From the NCBI GenBank assembly GCA_036940085.1, contig JALLBK010000419.1, positions 1-33,270 on the forward strand: 33,270 bases of DNA. Reading direction: 5' to 3'. This DNA is from Discostella pseudostelligera (Eukaryota; Bacillariophyta; Thalassiosirophyceae; Thalassiosirales; Thalassiosiraceae). The notes beneath the pieces are model-generated. The model was not told where the DNA came from. It was given only the letters and a program-made list of their open reading frames with translations, and did no database searches. Position 1 is the first letter of the stretch; each line of letters starts with the position of its first letter. Of the stretch, positions 1 to 7,428 are shown one piece after another. Position numbers and translations under genes: made by a program.

Positions 1-579
1 TACCTACACAGGATCATAACTTCTTTGAAACATTGTAATTTTTATTACTTCTTTTATTATCTTATTGCACTCTAATCGATATATTAGCATGCCAAATATT
101 GTATGCGATAACAGAGAGGAAAGGTTCCATATCTCGTTGCCTCTCGCGACTTTCCATTCATCGATGAAATTGAAAAAGACTTCGCGATGTGAGAGCTGCT
201 CGTCTGGTTGTGGTTGTGGTTGTGGTGTGTTGCGCGCTGCATGCATGCAGCGGAGCACGGACAGAATATGACAGTACACGTATGTACTCTCTCTCGTAGA
301 CTTGTACTAGGAACATAACACAGAAGCACATAATCTGATGGATTGTCAGGGAGAATGCTGGCGTCATCTTCAGTTCCACGTGGAGACGAATTGTCCTGCG
401 CTCTCCCGCCAAAAATGGTCCCCCAACAAGACATCAACAAATCCTAAATCTTTATCCATCACCATCACCCAGTCACCATCAAAATCAACACTTCAACTTA
501 TCTCTCATCCGAATCCAACAACTCCATCACCATCAATCCAGTCACCGATACCCTGCATGCCTAACACCGCCATTACATC
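1..579. other. Gene-free left edge and upstream region of the TMEM205-like gene
   Basis: No convincing gene was found; the open frames are short, overlap on both strands and have no recognisable motif. The stretch holds a GTTGTG-rich run near 208-228, a perfect 18-bp palindrome centred on a double ATGC (235-252), and a CACGTG (G-box) near 380. A CTCCCGCCAAAAATGG motif lies near 402-417, about 165 bp before the next start codon. It matches an E2F-like motif seen upstream of several other genes here. The C/A-rich CATCACCATCA tract at about 455-545 is probably 5' untranslated sequence. Confidence 0.5.
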
Positions 580-1524
580 ATGAAACATCCGTTGGCACAT
601 CTTTCGGTTCTGTTCTTCATTATCTCAGTGCATGGTTTCTCGCCTACTAGGCAACATGTGGCTTCAAAGGTTGGGAGACGCCATCCACGTAACGTAGGTG
701 GCCCCTTCGCATCCGCGTCATCAGCGTTTCAATCGCGTCTCCTCGTCACGCCGCAAGAAGGCAATCCAATCAATGATAATCAACCCGTCTTCATCCGACC
801 TGCACCGCACAATTCTCCTCTTTTCCGTGCGATAGCTATTCTCTACGCTCTACTATTCGCCATCTATCAAGGATCCAATTCACCGAGCACATCTGCGGCG
901 AACGCTTCACTACAAAAGATTGGCAAATACTTCATCCTACCCCCCAACGTTGCAGCTACGGTTCATTTACTATCATTCGCGACATGGTTTGGAACTGTGG
1001 TATATACAACATTTGTTGCCGGTATTACCATGTTCAAGAATCTACCACGTCGGGTCTTTGGTACGTTGCAGAGTAAATTGTTCCCGCTGTACTTTCAGCT
1101 GGGAACGATTATGATCGGTTTGCAGGTGAGTATCATCGAATGGCACAATATTATCATATGATCTATTTGTTGTATCACCTAATTGTTTTGTTTTGCATGG
1201 CAATCGTTGACGAACGATTACACTCTGAGACAGATCCTCACCCTTACAGCCATGCCGGACATTCTAAGCAAAACCTCCGAGATTTCTTTGGCCATTGCAT
1301 TGATATTCACACTTCTAAATCTACTCTATCTTGAACCCAAATCTACCTCCGTTATGTTCGATCGTTACGAATTGGAAGATGGTGGTAAGAGAGAAACTGA
1401 CGAATACAAAGGAAAAGCCAAATCGTTTGGGAAGTTACACGGTATGAGCAGCCTCGCCAACTTGATTGCTCTCTGTGCGGGGGTAGTCCATGGAGTACGA
1501 TTGGCGTCTGGTCTTACTATTTAA
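580..1524 (+). CDS. TMEM205/DUF4149-like integral membrane protein, possibly plastid-targeted
   Basis: Two exons, 580-1125 and 1234-1524, give 278 aa. The intron (1126-1233, 108 nt, phase 0) starts GTGAGT and ends ACAG; both exons share a frame, but unspliced reading stops at 1159. The C-terminal two thirds resemble TMEM205: a membrane segment with VHLLSFATWFGTVVYTTFVAG, then SKLFPLYF, then NLLYLEPKSTSVMFDRYELE, then HGMSSLANL. I count four or five hydrophobic segments. The first 20 residues look like a signal peptide, followed by GFSPT and a basic, Ser/Thr-rich stretch. This resembles the diatom bipartite plastid presequence with Phe after the cleavage site, although the classic ASAF is not exact. 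Animal TMEM205 is linked to cisplatin resistance; the biochemical role is unclear, so no function is claimed here. The family is fairly sure, the location is inferred. Confidence 0.8.
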
Positions 1525-1790
1525 TTGAGTAACTGGGTGCAGGTGAATTCGTTAACATGTTCTATTTGTCGGAGGCTATTTGTACTACAGTGAAGTAAGA
1601 AGTGAACAAAATACCTGATGACATTTGACGCGAAGAAATCAACAATTCCCAATACCCGATACAATAGCATCTAACTCACGGAAGTAATATCTGCGGCGAA
1701 GCTCATTAATGCATAGCAGTGAACATGTCATGCATCGTCGTCCTCTTCGGCCCACGCAATGGTACATAACAGGGTGGGAGTAGTGTTGCG

Positions 1791-1975
1791 TCGGTAGCCA
1801 GACAGACGATATTGGATCATTTTGCTTACATAAGAACTACCATAGTATTTATTTCTATGTCTCGTTCGATCGAGGATTTTGTACGCGATCTGCTAAGATT
1901 CGGTAGCCAGACAGACTTGGAAAATTTGCGTAGGAACTAGTTGTACTATTTATTTCTACATCTCTTCTTCGAGCC
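1791..1975. repeat. Imperfect tandem duplication, about 105-bp unit
   Basis: The 17-mer TCGGTAGCCAGACAGAC is exact at 1791-1807 and 1900-1916. A second matching block, TATTTATTTCTA, occurs at about 1846-1857 and 1948-1959, and each is followed by an A/T-C-T-C pyrimidine tract. The spacer lengths differ slightly, so this is an old or gapped duplication. It is not coding in any frame I can defend. Confidence 0.6.
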
Positions 1976-2098
1976 AACCAAATCACAAGCTTCCTCGATA
2001 ATTTGCCTTTGCCATACCATAGCATCAACATTGGTTTGCCATTGATTGATGCATGGTAGGCGGTGGTGCATCTCTATCGGTCTCCTCGTAATCAATCC

Positions 2099-2107
2099 AT
2101 GCCTTGA
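2099..2107 (+). promoter_or_regulatory. Minimal upstream ORF (ATG-CCT-TGA) before UTP21
   Basis: An ATG at 2099 reads one further codon and stops at 2107, two bases before the UTP21 ATG at 2110. If the transcript starts upstream, a scanning ribosome meets this ATG first, and start-stop elements of this kind can damp or gate translation. A second short upstream ORF starts at the ATG at 2053. Whether either lies in the mRNA is unknown. Confidence 0.35.
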
Positions 2108-2109
2108 CC

Positions 2110-5100
2110 ATGAAACGAGCTACCGATGCAACCAAAAGTGGCGGCGAAGGCGTCGTCGTATCTGATGACATCATGACCAAATCTGAAGGAGCTGGAATGA
2201 AAGATTTAATGTCCGAGTCGGCATCCACCGTCAGCTCCGATGATGTATCCACTACGGTTGCGGCTGCTGCCGCCGCAGCGCTATCGTCGTCATCGACATT
2301 GTCCAAAACCATGACCTACAGCGATGATGCGGGTTCGTCCCGTCTTTTTCAGCCACATCGCTCATTAGGTCTGCTCACTGCCTCACACCCCAAGCAACAT
2401 CACAACACGTCATCCACCAGAGACATAAACACGCGATTATTCTCTTTGCAGCGGGGGAAATTTCACCTCCAGCCACATGGTCTTTCCTCTGACGAATCCT
2501 TCGTTACGGTACCACTTGGAGATCGATTCCAAATTATGTCACTGTCGAAATTAGTGCCTGTGTTGGTATCACGTGCATTACCACCCAGTGCTTCCCATCA
2601 TCGTCGAGTTACAAAGAATGGAGGAGAAGCCGTCACGAAAGTGTACAATGGTGGTGACGAGGAGGAGATACACCAGGCCATGTCAGATTCATCACTATCT
2701 GTATCGGTTGTGACACATGGTCCAAAGGTTACTGGTCGAGCAGTTTCCATTACGTTGTATTCGCGGACTCGTCCCATTGTTTGTTTGGATGCCTTCCCCT
2801 TCTTTAGCAATCTGAACAAGAGCAAGAAGAAGAACAATCGTTGGGGAATTGTTGATATGATCAATCTTGGGAAACATCGTGTGGCCATGTCTGGTGAAAA
2901 GGAGGGCAAGATGGAGAATGCATTGCTATTTGCAATTGTTTGTGCTCGGGGAGACGACAGTAGTGATGCTAATCTTGATGATGGCGAGGATAAGGATGCA
3001 AACGTGCAAGTTGTTGGAAAGGATGATTCTGACGAAGACTCTGACGATAGTGGCGACGACAGTAATCCAATTGCAAGTGATGATGACACTTTTTCTTCGA
3101 CAGATGATGACACTAGTGATGACGAGGGCAGCAGCATGTCATCACTAGAAGATATTGACAAAATTCCTGCAAAGCATTGTTATGGGAGGTTGCTTCTTGT
3201 TCAAGCTTCACGAACTACGTTGGAGATCCTAAAGACCATCGAATTGAATGGTGCTGCCGCCGACTTCACTCCATTTGTGGGATTACATCCGGCAACATAT
3301 GTGAACAAGATTTTGCTCGGTGGGCGGCCATCCCGTACCGTAGCACATGACAAAACTGCCACCTCGATGTTACTCATTAATGTTAGGTCAGGCAAGATCA
3401 TCCACTCATTCCGCTGTATTTCAAATCAAGGGCAACCGAATGATGAAGACTTGACAATTACCACCTTGGCACAAAGTCCTGCAGTGGATACCATCGCAGT
3501 AGGCACATCTGATGGGACGGTGCATCTTATCAACACTTTGCATGATGTGAAATTGTTTTCGCTTCAGCATAAGTTGAAACAACGTGGCCAAGTGTCTATT
3601 GGCATGAATGCTGTGTCGTCACTGTCGTTTCGCACCGATGGCAATGCCACCCGTCAGGGAGTTGCTCCCCTAGCCGTGGGCTGTGATGATGGCTCTATTT
3701 CGGTTTGGGACCTTACCCCAGTCGAAGATGAGAATGATGGAAGTGTAAGGCGAACATTGCTGACACGTATTAAGGGCGCACACTATGGTGGTATTGCCAA
3801 GTTAGAGTATCTTTTAGGAGAGCCACTTCTCCTGTCAACGGGCCTTGTTTCCAACTCGATCTTGCTTCACGTCTTTGATGCGCCCGATCATTCAGGTCGT
3901 ATCTTGCGGCAACGAAAGGGGCATACATCACCACCTACTCTGATCCGTTACCTCCATCCAGGTGTTAGTGGCGGCGGCATTCTCGCCAATGCATCCGATG
4001 GGACCGATGCATCGTCGTGCCAAATTCTTAGTTGTGGTGGACCCGGCGATCTTTCCCTCCGGCTTTTTAGCACAGCGCGTAGCAATTTGGATAAAGAGTA
4101 CAGCCAAGGGTCAGGATTGGAAAAGAAGGCAAAGAAGCTTGGAAAGGTTGGTCCTGAAGGACGTGCCGAGCTTCTGCTTCCTGAGGTCGTTGGCTTGGCA
4201 ACGAGTGAAGCGCGCAGTCGAGATTGGGGAGATTTGGTAACAATTCATCGTAATCATGCCATGGCCTACGTTTGGTGTACCAAGAGAGGAGCTCAATCGG
4301 GTCCTGTGCTACGACAGCCTCAATGGAATATTAGTGCGATGAAAGATCGTCCACCGCGATCGGCGAATGCTACATCTTTGGCTATCTCGGCATGTGGAAA
4401 CTTTGCTCTTGTGGGGACTTTGGGTGGAGTGGTGTACAAGTACAATCTACAAAGTGGACTTCCACGAGGTTCATACCCTCGAGATGCCACCGTGCCAACT
4501 GCCGCGGAGGAACGTCAGCGAGTAAGTGGTCTTAGACGCCCTGGAGATGTCGGCCGTACGATGCGTATCCTGGAAAAGAACGCTATCAAGGGTGGGACAA
4601 TGCCGTCTGATGTAGATCAAGCGGAAAGAGACCGATTGAATTACTTGGATGCAGAGGCAAAAAGAAATGCAATTATTGGAAAAGCCACTCATGCCGATGC
4701 GGTGGTTGGCATCGCCATTGATTCATTAAACAAGACCATGGTCACTGCGGGGGCAGACTCCAAGCTTGTGCTGTGGAACTTTGTGACTCATATGCCTCAT
4801 AAAAAGAGTCCAATCATATTGCCGTCTCCTCCAACAAAACTTACTCACGTCCGAGATTCTGATTTGGCAGCTATTGCAATGACTGATTTTGGTGTGGCCG
4901 TATTTGATTGCTCCAATCTGACCATTGTGCGATACTTTGGTGGAAGTAGATACAGCCATTCTCCAAAGATGAGCCATTCCTCGCCTATTTCAGACTTGCA
5001 ATTTGGACCAGATGGTCGTAAGCTATTTACATCATCGTTTGATGGAACAATCCGTGTCTGGGATGTACCAACTGGAATGTGTGTAGATTGGCGTAAGTCT

Positions 5101-6333
5101 CTTTGCAGTTGGTATATTTGTTTGAGTCACCGACGACAAGTTCCTAATATTTCATACTGCAAATTTGTATCCCTCTCAGTGAAATTTTCCTCGCCACCAA
5201 CGTCCTTGGCACTGAGCCCCACTGGAGAGTTCCTCGCAACATCGCATGTCGGCCGCCTAGGAATCAGTCTTTGGTGCGATAAGTCATTCTTCCGCATGGT
5301 ACTTCTCGATGGATCTCCCACCGAACCCGCTCAAATGAATGAGCCATGCCCAGTTGCGGAGTGTGAACAAGAGGAAGCCAACAACGATGTCCCCTCCATA
5401 TCGGCAAAGAGAGATTTCTTGACTATTGCTGATGGGAGTGATGAAAATGAAGCGGATGATGGGATGAGTCCACAGCCCAAGCACCATGGGCTTATTACGC
5501 TCAGCGGCCTACCTCCTGCTCATTGGAAGAACTTGTTCCATCTTGAGCTTGTAAAGGAACGAAACAAACCAACCGAGGCACCTCAGAAACCACCTCAGGC
5601 GCCATTCTTTCTCCAGTGGAGAAGCGGAATTGAGTCGGCAACAACATCCGCAGACAATATTAACAACGAAGATGAAGGCAAATTGATTAAGGATTCCACT
5701 GGTGAGTGGGATGCTGTTTGGTCAGATGATGACGACACAGAGGATAATGTTGAGGCGAACGACGACGGGGTCGGGAAAGCGACTACTAGCCAGGAAAGCT
5801 CCAGCAATGCAAATGCACCAAATAAGCGCAAGAAAGTTGTGCATCACAGATCGAAGCTTGCCGAGCTGCTACAAACTTGCAATGACGCGAAAGAAACATT
5901 GTCCGTGGGTGAAAAGTATTCCGATGTTACATCCTATTTGGCTACGATGGGACCTTCTGCTATTGATGTTGAAATATCATCACTCTGCTACGGAATGCAC
6001 GATCTTGAAGACGGTATACCACTGCTTGTTATTGCATCGAATTGGCTCTTGGAGGCTTGCGAATCTCACGAGAGGTTTGAGGCAATCAATGCCTACCTAC
6101 ATCGCTTTTTGCATGTCCATGGCAGCGTTATTATCAGAATTGACAATATACTGAAAGATAGTAATGAGTCATCAGAAGAGCAGGATGGTGATGATCCTCA
6201 TCAACTACAGCTTGCAGAGTTTGTCAAGACAATTGGACGCCTGCAATTGAAGCAAAAAGAGGCATCGAATAGGCTCCAAGGGAAAATGCAGCACACTATT
6301 TGCTTACTTCGTCATCTATCCAGAATGATATGA
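2110..6333 (+). CDS. UTP21: UTP21/WDR36, WD40 subunit of the U3 snoRNP SSU processome
   Basis: Two exons, 2110-5092 and 5180-6333, give 1378 aa. The intron (5093-5179, 87 nt, phase 1, GTAAGT...CTCTCAG) contains no stop. Removing it restores DWLKFSSPPTSLALSPTGEF, which matches the family. Two WD40 propellers fill the first two thirds, with typical stretches VGCDDGSISVWDL, GADSKLVLWNF and SFDGTIRVWDV. Family-specific text follows: LSGLPPAHWKNL, NKPTEAP and APFFLQW. A C-terminal Utp21 domain contains GPSAIDVEISSL. Known UTP21 acts in the nucleolus in 18S rRNA processing in the UTP-B complex. Diatom-type acidic insertions, including a D/S-rich one at roughly residues 285-350, lengthen it beyond the ~950 aa of the human protein. 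ATG 2110 is the first in-frame ATG. A two-codon upstream ORF ends two bases before it. Confidence 0.95.
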   Translation: MKRATDATKSGGEGVVVSDDIMTKSEGAGMKDLMSESASTVSSDDVSTTVAAAAAAALSSSSTLSKTMTYSDDAGSSRLFQPHRSLGLLTASHPKQHHNTSSTRDINTRLFSLQRGKFHLQPHGLSSDESFVTVPLGDRFQIMSLSKLVPVLVSRALPPSASHHRRVTKNGGEAVTKVYNGGDEEEIHQAMSDSSLSVSVVTHGPKVTGRAVSITLYSRTRPIVCLDAFPFFSNLNKSKKKNNRWGIVDMINLGKHRVAMSGEKEGKMENALLFAIVCARGDDSSDANLDDGEDKDANVQVVGKDDSDEDSDDSGDDSNPIASDDDTFSSTDDDTSDDEGSSMSSLEDIDKIPAKHCYGRLLLVQASRTTLEILKTIELNGAAADFTPFVGLHPATYVNKILLGGRPSRTVAHDKTATSMLLINVRSGKIIHSFRCISNQGQPNDEDLTITTLAQSPAVDTIAVGTSDGTVHLINTLHDVKLFSLQHKLKQRGQVSIGMNAVSSLSFRTDGNATRQGVAPLAVGCDDGSISVWDLTPVEDENDGSVRRTLLTRIKGAHYGGIAKLEYLLGEPLLLSTGLVSNSILLHVFDAPDHSGRILRQRKGHTSPPTLIRYLHPGVSGGGILANASDGTDASSCQILSCGGPGDLSLRLFSTARSNLDKEYSQGSGLEKKAKKLGKVGPEGRAELLLPEVVGLATSEARSRDWGDLVTIHRNHAMAYVWCTKRGAQSGPVLRQPQWNISAMKDRPPRSANATSLAISACGNFALVGTLGGVVYKYNLQSGLPRGSYPRDATVPTAAEERQRVSGLRRPGDVGRTMRILEKNAIKGGTMPSDVDQAERDRLNYLDAEAKRNAIIGKATHADAVVGIAIDSLNKTMVTAGADSKLVLWNFVTHMPHKKSPIILPSPPTKLTHVRDSDLAAIAMTDFGVAVFDCSNLTIVRYFGGSRYSHSPKMSHSSPISDLQFGPDGRKLFTSSFDGTIRVWDVPTGMCVDWRKSLCSWYICLSHRRQVPNISYCKFVSLSVKFSSPPTSLALSPTGEFLATSHVGRLGISLWCDKSFFRMVLLDGSPTEPAQMNEPCPVAECEQEEANNDVPSISAKRDFLTIADGSDENEADDGMSPQPKHHGLITLSGLPPAHWKNLFHLELVKERNKPTEAPQKPPQAPFFLQWRSGIESATTSADNINNEDEGKLIKDSTGEWDAVWSDDDDTEDNVEANDDGVGKATTSQESSSNANAPNKRKKVVHHRSKLAELLQTCNDAKETLSVGEKYSDVTSYLATMGPSAIDVEISSLCYGMHDLEDGIPLLVIASNWLLEACESHERFEAINAYLHRFLHVHGSVIIRIDNILKDSNESSEEQDGDDPHQLQLAEFVKTIGRLQLKQKEASNRLQGKMQHTICLLRHLSRMI

Positions 6334-7428
6334 TCATCGATCTAATTAAACTAATGTTCTTATCCACTTTGTTGTGGTTGAGGGAATACGTGTAGCAATC
6401 CAACTCTCCATACATCAAATAATGACAACATCATGCTCATCATGCTGGCAAGTATCGGGCATCCACATGCTAGCTCTCTTCGTAGACTTAAACTTCTTCT
6501 TCTCTTGGCTTCGAAGATCCTGGAGATTCATCCCCACTGACCCATCACCTATCACCGCAAATATCTCCCACTCTCCTCAATCTCCCCATCATGCACTATA
6601 GTTCTCATCGGTATGCCCAGTAGGAGGCCCCCACTGAAAGAGAACCAGCCACAGGAAAACTACGCAAACATTCAATAATTGTAGAGTGAGTAAATGCTAG
6701 CCCGGGGGTGATACTTCCGCTGTGAAATCTGCGTTCTATTGCTTCATTCGACCCACAAATGTCGTTGATGGCAGCGCAATAATACTGCTATAACAGCTCG
6801 AAGCTTTGGACGACCACCGATAGAGAACCAGCCGCAGGAAAAATAAAGGAATAGTCAAGTATTGTAGAGTGATCAAATAGACACCCGGGGGTGTCGTTTC
6901 TACTTCGAATTTGACTCTTTGTTGCTTCATTTGACCCACATATGACGTTGATGGCAGCGGGGAAATTTGGGTAAAACAGCTCGACGCGTAGGCAGTTCGC
7001 CACCAACGAACCAGCCGCAGAAAAAATACACGGACGGCATAAATTGAAAGTAGAGGCAATGGGCTCTCTCTGGGTATAATATCATGTGCGTAACTCGGCG
7101 GGAGTGTCTTCGTATGAGTCGGTGTTGGCTGCCATGGTGGAGTGTCGTGCCACCTTTGTGAGGTGTAACACAGTCCATACTCATGCAAACATCATAACAT
7201 TATAGGAATCATCTATGGTACTTTTTTACAATATCGACTAAAACTAAACAATTCAACCCAAATATCCAAAATGACATCCAATCAAGGACTTCAGACAACA
7301 GAGCCATACCTCCGCTCACTGCTCTCATCATCACATTATCTCCTCAAAGCATGCATGATCATCATTTCAGGAGTCAGGAGATGATAGGTTGATCCAAAGA
7401 AAATTTCATGCACACGCACTCCTCCTCA
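6334..7428. other. Gene-free interval between convergent genes, with a 183-bp tandem repeat
   Basis: UTP21 (plus) and the HA-repeat gene (minus) converge here, so the interval holds two 3' flanks rather than promoters. Its main content is the 183-bp duplication described separately. Open frames across the repeat on the minus strand exist only because 183 is a multiple of three. They lack a good ATG and resemble nothing known. Confidence 0.5.
6641..7020. repeat. 183-bp tandem repeat, two full units and the start of a third
   Basis: The sequence (A/C)GAACCAGCC(A/G)CAG begins at 6641, 6824 and 7007, which gives two periods of exactly 183 bp. Shared blocks within the units include TTGTAGAGTGA, CCCGGGGGTG, TTGCTTCATT followed by GACCCACA, CGTTGATGGCAGCG and ACAGCTCGA. 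The units have diverged to an estimated two thirds identity by eye. After the third CCAGCCGCAG the similarity fades. I did not recognise a snRNA, 5S rRNA or transposon end in the unit. Confidence 0.8.

Larger units (their letters stand above)
1525..2109. other. Intergenic region with an imperfect duplication and short upstream ORFs
   Basis: This separates the TMEM205-like stop from the UTP21 start, with both genes on the plus strand. It contains an identical 17-bp element (TCGGTAGCCAGACAGAC) at 1791-1807 and 1900-1916. Each copy is followed by an AAGAACTA/GGAACTAG-like stretch and a TATTTATTTCTA stretch, which makes an imperfect duplication of roughly 100-109 bp. The last 60 bases before UTP21 carry two short upstream ORFs, one of them the minimal ATG-CCT-TGA. 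No gene was found. Confidence 0.5.

Noticed and set aside
84..583. Overlapping open frames on both strands at the left edge, up to 118 aa
   Set aside because: They overlap each other, are made mostly of H/N/T/S or P/S/T from simple repeats, and show no motif or good context.
2598..3161. 187-aa Ser-rich frame antisense to UTP21
   Set aside because: It is the shadow of the D/S-rich acidic insertion of UTP21; GAT/GAC codons read as ATC/GTC/TCA on the other strand.
6736..7188. 150-aa minus-strand frame across the 183-bp repeat
   Set aside because: No ATG at its start, and the frame stays open mainly because the repeat length is a multiple of three. It is kept only as an alternative explanation in the repeat finding.
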